Below, one piece after another: positions 49,643-58,081 of a DNA stretch of 64,000 bases. The DNA is from Arthrobacter sp. zg-Y769 (GTDB lineage: Bacteria > Actinomycetota > Actinomycetes > Actinomycetales > Micrococcaceae). The notes beneath the pieces were generated by a model. It searched no databases. It had not been told where the DNA came from and was given only the letters and a program-made list of their open reading frames with translations. The first letter of the stretch is position 1; every line of letters starts with the position of its first letter. The position numbers were made by a program, and so were the translations under genes. The stretch is taken from NCBI RefSeq assembly GCF_020907405.1, contig NZ_JAJJOE010000013.1, forward strand, positions 39,195 through 103,194, in the 5' to 3' direction.

Positions 49643-50647
49643 ATGGCCAACAATGGACGTCCCGGCGCAATGCGCAAAGCCAAGAAGGGCCCCAGCGGCG
49701 GTACCGGCGGGCTCGGCCGCAAGGCCCTCGAGGGTAAGGGCCCCACACCCAAGGCTGAAGAGCGCCCGTACCACAAGGCGTTCAAAAGCAAGCAGCTCGC
49801 TGAGCGGTCCGCCGCCAAGCGCGGCGACACCAAGCGCGGCGATGCCCGCGCCGGCGGCCGCAGCGGCACCAACGTCCGCGGCAAGGTGGCCGAAGAAGTG
49901 GTCACCGGCCGCAACTCCGTGGTGGAGGCCCTGCGAGCAGGCATCCCGGCCAAGGCCCTGCACATCGCCGTCCGCATCGACATGGATGACCGTGTCCGCG
50001 AATCCCTGAAGATTGCCACCGAGCGCGGCCTGCCGGTGATGGAAACGCACAAGCCCGAGCTGGACCGCATGACCAACGAGGCCGTGCACCAGGGCCTGGT
50101 CCTGCAGATCCCGCCGTACGAGTACGCCGATCCCACCGACCTCGCCTCCGAAACCCTTGAGGCTTGGAAAAAGGGCCATATCCGGAACGCGCCGCTCTTC
50201 GTCGCCCTGGACGGCATCACCGACCCGCGTAACCTGGGTGCCATCATCCGCTCCGCTTCTGCGTTCAGCGCACACGGCGTCATCGTCCCGGAACGCCGGG
50301 CCGTGGGCGTCACCGCCTCTGCGTGGAAGACCAGCGCCGGCGCTGCCGTCCGCGTTCCCGTGGCACGGGCCGGCAACCTGAACAACACCCTGAAGACGTT
50401 CAAGAAGATGGGCATTTTTGTCCTCGGCCTGGACGGCGACGGCGATGTCTCGCTTCCCTCCATCGTGCTGGCCAAGGAACCGATCTGCATCGTGGTGGGC
50501 TCCGAGGGCAAGGGCCTGTCCCGCCTCGTCCGCGAGAACTGCGACCAGATTGTCTCCATCCCCATCGACTCCGCCATGGAGTCTCTGAACGCTTCCATGG
50601 CCGTCGGCATCTCCCTGTACGAAATTTCCCGGCAGCGTTCCTCCTAG
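49643..50647 (+). CDS. rlmB: 23S rRNA (guanosine-2'-O-)-methyltransferase RlmB, TrmH/SpoU family
   Basis: A 334-residue SPOUT methyltransferase. A basic, disordered N-terminal tail of about 80 residues is followed by the SpoU substrate-binding domain (80-155). The knotted catalytic domain has 'LDGITDPRNLGAIIRSASAF', 'VGSEGKGLSRLVRENCD' and 'SLNASMAVGISLYE'. It would 2'-O-methylate G2251 in the P loop of 23S rRNA. The long tail is common in actinobacterial members. AAAGGTG precedes the ATG. Confidence 0.93.
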   Translation: MANNGRPGAMRKAKKGPSGGTGGLGRKALEGKGPTPKAEERPYHKAFKSKQLAERSAAKRGDTKRGDARAGGRSGTNVRGKVAEEVVTGRNSVVEALRAGIPAKALHIAVRIDMDDRVRESLKIATERGLPVMETHKPELDRMTNEAVHQGLVLQIPPYEYADPTDLASETLEAWKKGHIRNAPLFVALDGITDPRNLGAIIRSASAFSAHGVIVPERRAVGVTASAWKTSAGAAVRVPVARAGNLNNTLKTFKKMGIFVLGLDGDGDVSLPSIVLAKEPICIVVGSEGKGLSRLVRENCDQIVSIPIDSAMESLNASMAVGISLYEISRQRSS

Positions 50648-50681
50648 TCCGGGCCGGGGCTACCGGCAGCAAAGGGCGTAC

Positions 50682-52904
50682 ATGGCAAACGTGATAACCG
50701 GAACCACCGCGGGCAGTGTCTCGAAGCGGGACTCGCGGCCCTTGCCGCTGGGGGTTGGGGCCACCCGTGCCCGGGGGGCGCACCCGCCCGGGGCCCGCGA
50801 CCGGTGCGGGGAGGGCCGGGCGCGCGCGGCGCGGGGGCGGGGGGGTGGCCGCCCCCCGGCGCGGGGGGCCCCCCACGTCCCGGGCTCCGTCAACGTGTCC
50901 GTGTACGCCCCGGGGCTGTCCGCCGTCGACCTGTACTACGAAACGGCGCCCGGCCTCTGGTCCGTTGCCCCGCTGACGGACACCGTCCTGGGGATCCACC
51001 ACGGCCGGGCCTACGGCCTGCGGCACGGGAGCCGTTACGGGTTCTGGCCGAGGGGCCGGAAGCCTTCCGCAGAGCCGGGCAGCTTCCAGCTGCTGCTGGA
51101 CCCCTACGGGCGGGGCATCGAAGAAACCGACGGTGATGCCGGCCCGGTCTACTTCTCCGTGTACACCGGTGCGGCATTCGACTGGGGCAATACACGCCGT
51201 CCGCACACCCCGTGGCGGGAGACCGTCATTTACGAAGCGCACGTGCGGGGCCAGACCCTGCTGCATCCGGGCATTCCCGAAGAGCTCCGCGGAACCTATG
51301 CAGGCATGGGGCATCCGGTCATGATTGAGTACCTCCGGGACCTGGGCATCACGGCGGTGGAACTGCTGCCCGTGCACTTCCACGCTGACGAGCTCCACCT
51401 GCAGGAACGGGGGCTGGCGAATTTCTGGGGGTACAACACCCTCGGGTTCTTCGCGCCGCATGCCGCTTACGCCACCCGGGCATCCCGCGAGGCCGGAGCC
51501 CAGGCCGTGCAGGATGAAGTCAAAGCCATGGTGAAGTCCCTCCACGAGGCCGGAATCGAAGTGCTGCTGGATGTGGTCTACAACCACACTGCGGAGGGCG
51601 AGGCAGACCAGCCCGCGCTGAGCTGGCGAGGACTGGGGGACGAAACCTACTACCGTCACGGTCCCGACGGCGCGTATGTGGACACAACGGGCTGCGGCAA
51701 CACCCTGGACTTCAGCGAACCCCGGGTCATCCAGCTGGCCCTGGACTCGCTGCGTTACTGGGTGCAGGAGTACCAGATAGACGGGTTCCGCTTCGATCTG
51801 GCCCCCACGCTTTGCCGCGGCGCGGACGGCCGGTTCGATCCGCGCCACCCATTCCTTGTCGCCGTGGCCGCGGATTCCGTCCTGCAGGACGTAAAGCTCA
51901 TCTCCGAACCATGGGATGTGGGACCGGACGGCTGGCAGACCGGCCGGTTCCCGCAGGGCTGGGCCGACTGGAATGACCATTTCCGCGACATCGTCCGGGA
52001 CTTCTGGCTCCGGGGCCAGGCAGACATCACCGAAGGCAGGGAAGGCGGCTCCCTGGCCCGGCTGGCCGATGCCCTGGCCGGTTCCGCCGAACTTTTCGCC
52101 GACTCCGGCCGGACGCCGCTGGCCTCAATCAACTTCATCACTGCCCACGACGGTTTTACCCTGCGCGATCTGACGATGTTCGAGCGTAAGCACAATGAGG
52201 CCAACGGTGAAGGGAACCGGGACGGTACCGGCGAGAACCGCAGCTATAACCACGGCGTCGAGGGTCCCACGGACGATGAGCGGATCAGCGCTGCCCGGGC
52301 GCTGACGGCCCGGAACCTGATGGCTACGCTCACCATGTCACTGGGCGTGCCTATGCTCACGGCGGGAGACGAGCTCGGCCGGAGCCAACGCGGCAACAAC
52401 AATGCGTACTGCCAGGACAGCGAGATCACCTGGGTGCACTGGGACCTCGACGACGCCGGCCGCCGGATGCTCTCGACTACCCGTGAGCTGCTGCGGCTGC
52501 GCCGGGAATACCTCGCCAACCAGCCCTACCGCTTTCCGGCCGACCGGCGGCAGTCCTTCCTGCTCTGGTTCGATTCGGAGGGAAAACCGATGACCCCGGA
52601 ACAGTGGGGCGATCCTTCCAACCGCGTGGTGCAGGTCCTGACCGGCTCCGGCGACGGTTCCCTCAACGGACTGATTGTCCTTAACGGCACCCTGTCCGAC
52701 GTCGACATCCGCCTCCCCGACTCTCCGGCCGTCCGCAGCGCCGCTGCCGGTACCGGCACTACCGCTTTCGGGGACACGGCCGTCCCCGGGGAATCCTACG
52801 AACTTGTGTTTTCAACGGCATCGGAGGAGGACCGGGGCAGGCTCCTTCCTCCGGGAACCACCGACACGGTTCCGGCCAATTCGATCAGCCTTTACCGCGC
52901 CTGA
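50682..52904 (+). CDS. glgX: glycogen debranching enzyme GlgX (isoamylase type)
   Basis: A 740-residue GH13 enzyme that removes alpha-1,6 branches from phosphorylase-trimmed glycogen. The N-terminal CBM48-like domain is 'VNVSVYAPGLSAVDLYYE'. The catalytic Asp is 372 ('GFRFDLAPTL') and the acid Glu is 409 ('LISEPWDVG'). 'FITAHDGFTLRDLTMFERKHN' (in part) holds the transition-state stabilising Asp. Between 'PLPLGV' (residue 25) and 'SVNVSVYAP' there is an insert of about 43 residues rich in Arg/Gly/Pro/Ala that has no place in the family. The remainder is intact. Confidence 0.88.
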   Translation: MANVITGTTAGSVSKRDSRPLPLGVGATRARGAHPPGARDRCGEGRARAARGRGGGRPPARGAPHVPGSVNVSVYAPGLSAVDLYYETAPGLWSVAPLTDTVLGIHHGRAYGLRHGSRYGFWPRGRKPSAEPGSFQLLLDPYGRGIEETDGDAGPVYFSVYTGAAFDWGNTRRPHTPWRETVIYEAHVRGQTLLHPGIPEELRGTYAGMGHPVMIEYLRDLGITAVELLPVHFHADELHLQERGLANFWGYNTLGFFAPHAAYATRASREAGAQAVQDEVKAMVKSLHEAGIEVLLDVVYNHTAEGEADQPALSWRGLGDETYYRHGPDGAYVDTTGCGNTLDFSEPRVIQLALDSLRYWVQEYQIDGFRFDLAPTLCRGADGRFDPRHPFLVAVAADSVLQDVKLISEPWDVGPDGWQTGRFPQGWADWNDHFRDIVRDFWLRGQADITEGREGGSLARLADALAGSAELFADSGRTPLASINFITAHDGFTLRDLTMFERKHNEANGEGNRDGTGENRSYNHGVEGPTDDERISAARALTARNLMATLTMSLGVPMLTAGDELGRSQRGNNNAYCQDSEITWVHWDLDDAGRRMLSTTRELLRLRREYLANQPYRFPADRRQSFLLWFDSEGKPMTPEQWGDPSNRVVQVLTGSGDGSLNGLIVLNGTLSDVDIRLPDSPAVRSAAAGTGTTAFGDTAVPGESYELVFSTASEEDRGRLLPPGTTDTVPANSISLYRA
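50755..50886 (+). other. extreme-GC insert within glgX
   Basis: A stretch of about 130 bp made almost only of G and C, with runs of six or seven Gs and Cs. It interrupts the conserved N-terminal strand of GlgX in frame. It could be a real low-complexity insertion or an assembly or base-calling artefact. Confidence 0.65.
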
Positions 52905-52931
52905 GCAGCGCACCACACCCGAGCCCACGTG

Positions 52932-53031
52932 AGGTGACGGTCGCACAGCGGCGCTCCGGCCCATCCCATTAGGCACCGTGGTGCGTTCGGGCGTGCCAGC
53001 TTAGGTGACGGTCGAACAATGTGCGCTCCGG
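52932..53031 (+). repeat. two imperfect copies of a 28-bp element
   Basis: The copies are at 52932-52959 and 53003-53031. They share AGGTGACGGTCG at the left and GCGCTCCGG at the right, with a variable middle. I do not recognise the family; it may be a small dispersed intergenic repeat. Confidence 0.7.
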
Positions 53032-53114
53032 ACGTTCCGGGTTAGGCGGCTTTAATAATCTCCGCGAGCTCTGCGAGCGGGGATTTTCGTTGCCGCCGTT
53101 CCGGAACGCCCGGC

Positions 53115-53184
53115 GCGCTACCAAGCGCTACCAAGCGCTACCAAGCGCTACCAAGCGCTACCAAGCGCCACCAAGCGCTAGCAA
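53115..53184 (+). repeat. 10-bp tandem repeat (GCGCTACCAA)n
   Basis: Seven copies start every 10 bp from 53115. The first five are exact and the last two have one change each. The period differs from a multiple of 3, so it is not coding. Confidence 0.92.
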
Positions 53185-53236
53185 GCCCAAGCGCAAGCGC
53201 AACCTCACGCCACCCAACGCAATAACACAACGCAGG

Positions 53237-55861
53237 TCAAGCGTTGACGACGAGCCCCAACTCAGCCTTCGACGCCAGCCCGGAATGCGTGGGCAGCACT
53301 CTGACGGTGTACCCGAACGGTCCGGCCTGCTCGATGCGGAGGGTCCCGCGGAACAGGTGGCGTCCCGATCCCAGGTCCTCTGCCGGGGCGAGCTCCTGGA
53401 TGCGGGGCTCACTGATCCGGTCATTCTCGGTCACCATGCCGTAGGCCGCTTCCACGCTGACGTCCTCCGGCCGCAGGGAACCCAGGGAAACGTAGGCCTG
53501 GACCGTCAAGCTGTCACCGATCTGCGGATTTTCGCTGACCCCGACGGAATCCACGTTCTCCACCTGCACAGTGGACCAGCCGTCCCGAACCTTGGTGACC
53601 CACAGGGCGAGTTCCTTAGCGGCCGTGTACCCGTCCGCCGCCATGTGCCGCCCGGAGGAGCTGGCGGGCCGGTACAGCCGGTTGACGTAGTCCTTGAGCA
53701 TGCGGGACGCCGAGACATCCGGCCCCAGGTCCGCGAGGGTGTGCTTGACCATTTCAAGCCACTCGTGCGGCAGTGAATCCGTGGGCGGCGCCGAGGGCCC
53801 GGCCGCACCGGCAGCTGCGGGCGGTTCCGTGCCGTAGAACATCGGCCCCACCGCGTTTTCCAGCAGGTCATAGAGCGCCGCTGCCTCAATGTCGTCCCGC
53901 TGGTCCGCGGTGTAGACCTCCCGTGTGCGGGTTCCCTTGCTGGGGTTGGCGGAGGGGATGGCCCAGCCGTTGTTGCCGTCGAACATCTCGTCCCACCAGC
54001 CGTCGAGGATGGAGAGGTTCAGCCCGCCGTTGATGGCCGACTTCATACCGGAGGTACCGGAGGCCTCCAGCGGGCGCAGCGGATTGTTCAGCCAGACGTC
54101 GCAGCCGGGGAACAGGGTCCGCGCCATGGCGATGTCGTAGTTGGGCAGGAACACGATCCGGTGGCGGACCTCCGGATCGTCGGTGAAGCGGACCAGGTCC
54201 TGGATCATCTTCTTGCCCTGCTCGTCCGCGGGGTGGGACTTGCCGGCCACCACAACCTGGATGGGACGGGTGGGATGCAGCAGCAGCGCCTTGAGCCGGT
54301 CCGGGTCCCGCAGCATCAGGGTCAGCCGTTTATAGGTGGGAACCCGGCGGGCAAACCCAATGGTCAACACGTCCGGATCCAGCACGTTCTGCGTCCACGC
54401 CAGCTCCGCATCCGATGCACCGCGCCGGCGCCAGGCGCGCTTCACGCGGCGCCGGACGTCCTGGACCAGGTTGCTGCGCAGCTTCCGCCTCAGCTCCCAC
54501 AGATCCTTGTCATCAATCTCATAGGCCCTGCCCCAGTCCCGGTCGTGGACGGTGGCGACACCGAATTTCTCGCTGGCGAAGGCAGTGACTTCCGGATCAA
54601 TCCAGGTGGGGACGTGAACGCCGTTGGTCACGGAGGTGATGGGTACCTCCGACACATCGAAGCCCGGCCAGAGACCGGAGAACATTTCACGGGAGACTTC
54701 GCCGTGAAGCTTGGCCACGCCGTTGGCCCGCTGGGCGAGGCGCAGGCCCATCACGGCCATGTTGAACTTGCCCGGGTCTCCGCCCTCGTAGTTCTCAGTG
54801 CCCAGGGACAGGATCTTGTCGGTGGGCACGGACTGCGCCAGGCCGGCAGTGAAGAAATGGCGGATCTGCGTCTGCTCGAAACGGTCGATGCCGGCAGGCA
54901 CCGGGGTGTGCGTGGTGAATACCGTCGAAGCGCGGGAAACGGTCAGCGCTTCCTCCCAGGTCATGCCCTGGTCCATCAGCTCACGGATCCGCTCCACGCC
55001 CAGGAAGCCGGCGTGGCCTTCGTTGCTATGGAACACTTCGGCAGGGGGAGCACCGGTAAGCCGCTGGTGTACACGCAGCGCCTTGACGCCGCCCATACCC
55101 AGCAGCAGCTCCTGCTGCAGCCGGTGGTCGCCGCCGCCGCCGTACAGCCGGTCGGTGATGCCGCGGGCGGCGTCGTCGTTCCCGATGACGTCCGAGTCCA
55201 GCAGCAGCAGGGGCACGCGACCGACGTCGGCGCGCCAGATGTGTGCGGAAAGCTGGCGGTTGTCCGGCAACGGCAGGGTGATCCTTGCCGGGGTGCCGTC
55301 TTCTTCGCGCAGCAGGGTCAGCGGCAGCCCATTGGGGTCGAGCACGGGATAGGTTTCCAACTGCCAGCCGTCGCGGGAGAGCGCCTGCTTGAAGTACCCG
55401 GCCTTGTAGAGCAGCCCCACCGCTACCAGGGGCACGCCCAGGTCCGAAGCGGCCTTCAAATGGTCGCCGGCCAGGATGCCCAGGCCGCCGGAATACTGGG
55501 GCAGCACGGCGCTGATGCCGTATTCGGGGGAGAAGTAGGCAATCGACGCCGGTGCGTCGTCCCCCAGCCTCTGGTACCAGCGGGGTTCGTTGAGGTACCT
55601 GTCCAGGTCCGCGCCCAGATCGGCGATGACGGAGACCAGGTGCTCATCCTGCGCGATGCGCTCGAGCTTGTCCCGGCTCACCGTCCCCAGCAGCTTCACC
55701 GGGTCTTCGCCGCTGGACCGCCAGGCGTCGGGATCTATGCTCTCGAAGAGCCTGAGGGTCGGCTGATGCCAGGACCAGCGGAGATTCGATGCCAGCCGCC
55801 CCAAGGGGGCAATGCTGGGCGGCAGGACGGTGCGGACGGTAAATCTGCGGATGGCCTTCAC
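53237..55861 (-). CDS. glgP: alpha-glucan phosphorylase (GlgP, short actinobacterial/thermophilic type)
   Basis: An 874-residue GT35 phosphorylase releasing glucose-1-phosphate from alpha-1,4-glucans. N-terminal 'LASNLRWSWHQPT' and 'YFSPEYGISAVLPQYSGGLGILAGDHLKAASDLG' (in part) mark the actinobacterial branch. The PLP lysine is in 'LEASGTSGMKSAINGGLNL'. The start GTG 55861 is preferred because a TAGCGT -10 box lies 7 nt upstream; the frame remains open far upstream only because of the high GC content. It is divergent from glgE. Confidence 0.93.
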   Translation of the reverse strand: MKAIRRFTVRTVLPPSIAPLGRLASNLRWSWHQPTLRLFESIDPDAWRSSGEDPVKLLGTVSRDKLERIAQDEHLVSVIADLGADLDRYLNEPRWYQRLGDDAPASIAYFSPEYGISAVLPQYSGGLGILAGDHLKAASDLGVPLVAVGLLYKAGYFKQALSRDGWQLETYPVLDPNGLPLTLLREEDGTPARITLPLPDNRQLSAHIWRADVGRVPLLLLDSDVIGNDDAARGITDRLYGGGGDHRLQQELLLGMGGVKALRVHQRLTGAPPAEVFHSNEGHAGFLGVERIRELMDQGMTWEEALTVSRASTVFTTHTPVPAGIDRFEQTQIRHFFTAGLAQSVPTDKILSLGTENYEGGDPGKFNMAVMGLRLAQRANGVAKLHGEVSREMFSGLWPGFDVSEVPITSVTNGVHVPTWIDPEVTAFASEKFGVATVHDRDWGRAYEIDDKDLWELRRKLRSNLVQDVRRRVKRAWRRRGASDAELAWTQNVLDPDVLTIGFARRVPTYKRLTLMLRDPDRLKALLLHPTRPIQVVVAGKSHPADEQGKKMIQDLVRFTDDPEVRHRIVFLPNYDIAMARTLFPGCDVWLNNPLRPLEASGTSGMKSAINGGLNLSILDGWWDEMFDGNNGWAIPSANPSKGTRTREVYTADQRDDIEAAALYDLLENAVGPMFYGTEPPAAAGAAGPSAPPTDSLPHEWLEMVKHTLADLGPDVSASRMLKDYVNRLYRPASSSGRHMAADGYTAAKELALWVTKVRDGWSTVQVENVDSVGVSENPQIGDSLTVQAYVSLGSLRPEDVSVEAAYGMVTENDRISEPRIQELAPAEDLGSGRHLFRGTLRIEQAGPFGYTVRVLPTHSGLASKAELGLVVNA

Positions 55862-55868
55862 CCGGGTC

Positions 55869-55874
55869 ACGCTA
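55869..55874 (-). promoter_or_regulatory. -10 box for leaderless glgP
   Basis: Minus-strand TAGCGT ends 7 nt before GTG 55861. Confidence 0.5.
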
Positions 55875-56016
55875 GCGCACTCAGCGGTACCAAAACGGAA
55901 ATGACGGACAAATGTCCGGGTAAATTCCCGGTGACTTGAAAACGCAGCCAAAGCATGGCCGACCTGCGGCGATTCGGTAAAAGTACGTTGCCTTAGCATT
56001 CTGTCCGAATTCTCGA

Positions 56017-56022
56017 TAACGT
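56017..56022 (+). promoter_or_regulatory. -10 box for leaderless glgE operon
   Basis: TAACGT ends 7 nt before GTG 56030. There is no Shine-Dalgarno. Confidence 0.5.
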
Positions 56023-56029
56023 CTAGTCT

Positions 56030-58081
56030 GTGACCACATCCAGCGCGTTGACACCAGAAGACCTGCCCTCGAAGGATCTCCGGTTTGGCCGGATTCCGAT
56101 CACCAATGTGACTCCCGCAGTGGAGTACGGGAGATTCCCCGCCAAAGCCGTGCCGGGAGAGGACCTCGTTATCGGGGCCACCGTGTTCCGTGAGGGACAT
56201 GACCTCGTCGGGGCAAGTGCCGTCCTTTACGATCCCGAGGGAAGCGTTGCTGCCCGCAGCCGGATGCATCCGGTGGGTCTGGGGCTCGACCGCTGGGAGG
56301 GCATGCTGCGCCCTGTCGGTACGGGCCACTGGAGCTTCGCCGTGGAGGGGTGGGCGGACGTCTACGCCACCTGGCACCACAACGCCGAGGTAAAGATCGC
56401 CGCCGGCGTCGACGTCGAGCTGATGCTCACCGAAGGCCACCAACTGTTCGCTGCCGCCGCCGCTGAACGCAGCGGTGCCGACGCCGAGGTGTTCCGCGCC
56501 GCTGCGGCAGCGCTCGCAGACACCGGGCTGCCGGTTGAGGAACGCCTTGCGGCGGCCGGAACCGACGCCGTCACGGCCATCCTCGACCGCGATCCGATCC
56601 GTGACCTTGTCACCAGCTCGGACCGCTTCCCCATCCTGGTTGAGCGCGAGCTCGCCGGACGCGGCGCCTGGTACGAATTCTTCCCCCGCTCCGAGGGCGC
56701 GGAATTCGACCCGGCCACCCGCGAATGGACCTCCGGAACGTTCCGCACGGCCGCCCGCAGCCTGCAGCGCGTGGCGGACATGCAGTTCGACGTTATCTAC
56801 CTGCCGCCCATCCACCCGATCGGCACCACGCACCGCAAGGGTCCGAACAACACCCTGGTCGCCGGTCCGCAGGATCCCGGATCGCCCTGGGCCATCGGCG
56901 CCGCCGAGGGCGGCCACGACGCCATCCACCCCGATCTGGGAACGTTCGAGGATTTCGACGCGTTCGTGGGCAGTGCACGGGACCTGGGCCTGGAGGTCGC
57001 CATCGACCTGGCCCTGCAGGCCTCCCCGGACCACCCCTGGGTAACCAGCCATCCTGAATGGTTCACCACGCGTGTTGACGGCACCATCGCCTATGCAGAG
57101 AACCCTCCGAAGAAGTACCAGGACATCTACCCCCTGAACTTCGACAATGACTACGAGGGCCTGTCGCGGGAGATCCTGCGCATTGTGCGGCTGTGGATCA
57201 GCCACGGCGTGCGGATTTTCCGGGTGGACAACCCGCACACCAAGCCGCTCCGGTTCTGGGAATGGCTGATCGGCACGGTCAACGAAGAGAACCCGGACGT
57301 CATTTTCCTGGCTGAGGCCTTCACCCGGCCGCCGATGATGCATGCCCTCGCCAAGGCGGGGTTCCAGCAGTCGTACAGCTACTTCACGTGGCGGAACACC
57401 CGCGAGGAAATCGAGGAATACTTCACCGAGGTATCCCACGAGTCTTCGGCCTTCTTCCGTCCGAACTTCTTCGTGAATACCCCGGACATCCTCACTGAAT
57501 TCCTGCAGTTCGGCGGCCCCGGAGCGTTCAAGATCCGCGCCGTGCTGGCTGCCACCGGCAGCCCGCTGTGGGGTGTCTACGCCGGCTACGAGCTGTTCGA
57601 GCACGTGGCCCGGCCCGGCGCCGAGGAGTACATCGACAACGAGAAGTTCGAGTACAAGCAGCGGGACTTCGCCGCGGCGGAAGCTGAAGGCCGCAGCCTC
57701 GCCCCGTACATCACCCGCCTGAACGAAATCCGCCGAAACCACCCCGCGTTGGGGGACCTCGAAAACCTCACCGTGCACTCCAGCACCGATGAGTCCACAG
57801 TGGTCTACTCCAAGCACAAACAGACCCGCCCCGGCGATCCGTCCAGCAGCGACACACTCATTATTGTGGTTAACGTGGATCCCCACAGCGCCCGCGAATC
57901 CACCGTCACGCTCGACCTCGATGCGCTTCACCTCGCACCGCAGGATCTGAACGACGACGGCACCTTCTGGGTGGATGACCTGATCAGCGGCCAGAGCTGG
58001 CGCTGGGGAGCCCACAACTACGTCCGCCTGGACGCCCACTTTGAACCCGCGCACATCCTGTCAGTTCGGAGGAACTCCTAG
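56030..58081 (+). CDS. glgE: alpha-1,4-glucan:maltose-1-phosphate maltosyltransferase GlgE
   Basis: A 683-residue GH13_3 enzyme that extends alpha-glucan from maltose-1-phosphate. N-terminal 'FGRIPITNVTPAVEYGRFPAKAVPGE' (in part) is diagnostic. The nucleophile is Asp400 ('IFRVDNPHTKP') and the acid is Glu429 ('FLAEAFTRPPM'). The 29-residue spacing equals that of characterised GlgE. 'LPPIHPIGTTHRKGPNNTL' is also family-specific. It is the first gene of glgE-treS-mak/glgB. Confidence 0.96.
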   Translation: MTTSSALTPEDLPSKDLRFGRIPITNVTPAVEYGRFPAKAVPGEDLVIGATVFREGHDLVGASAVLYDPEGSVAARSRMHPVGLGLDRWEGMLRPVGTGHWSFAVEGWADVYATWHHNAEVKIAAGVDVELMLTEGHQLFAAAAAERSGADAEVFRAAAAALADTGLPVEERLAAAGTDAVTAILDRDPIRDLVTSSDRFPILVERELAGRGAWYEFFPRSEGAEFDPATREWTSGTFRTAARSLQRVADMQFDVIYLPPIHPIGTTHRKGPNNTLVAGPQDPGSPWAIGAAEGGHDAIHPDLGTFEDFDAFVGSARDLGLEVAIDLALQASPDHPWVTSHPEWFTTRVDGTIAYAENPPKKYQDIYPLNFDNDYEGLSREILRIVRLWISHGVRIFRVDNPHTKPLRFWEWLIGTVNEENPDVIFLAEAFTRPPMMHALAKAGFQQSYSYFTWRNTREEIEEYFTEVSHESSAFFRPNFFVNTPDILTEFLQFGGPGAFKIRAVLAATGSPLWGVYAGYELFEHVARPGAEEYIDNEKFEYKQRDFAAAEAEGRSLAPYITRLNEIRRNHPALGDLENLTVHSSTDESTVVYSKHKQTRPGDPSSSDTLIIVVNVDPHSARESTVTLDLDALHLAPQDLNDDGTFWVDDLISGQSWRWGAHNYVRLDAHFEPAHILSVRRNS

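Larger units (their letters stand above)
52905..53236. other. repeat-bearing gap between convergent glgX and glgP
   Basis: This 332-bp gap has no supported gene. It holds two imperfect copies of a 28-bp element and a seven-fold 10-bp tandem repeat (listed separately). No clear terminator with a T-run is seen, although both flanking genes end here. Confidence 0.7.

Noticed and set aside
47520..49748. A 742-codon minus-strand open frame opposite ispF and cysS
   Set aside because: Composition is that of an antisense shadow (rich in Arg/Gly/Val with no domain), and the plus strand encodes IspF and CysS.
53237..58054. A 1,605-codon minus-strand open frame covering glgP and most of glgE
   Set aside because: Only the part from 55861 to 53237 is glgP. 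The rest is an antisense frame kept open by high GC and overlaps glgE, whose protein is unmistakable on the other strand.
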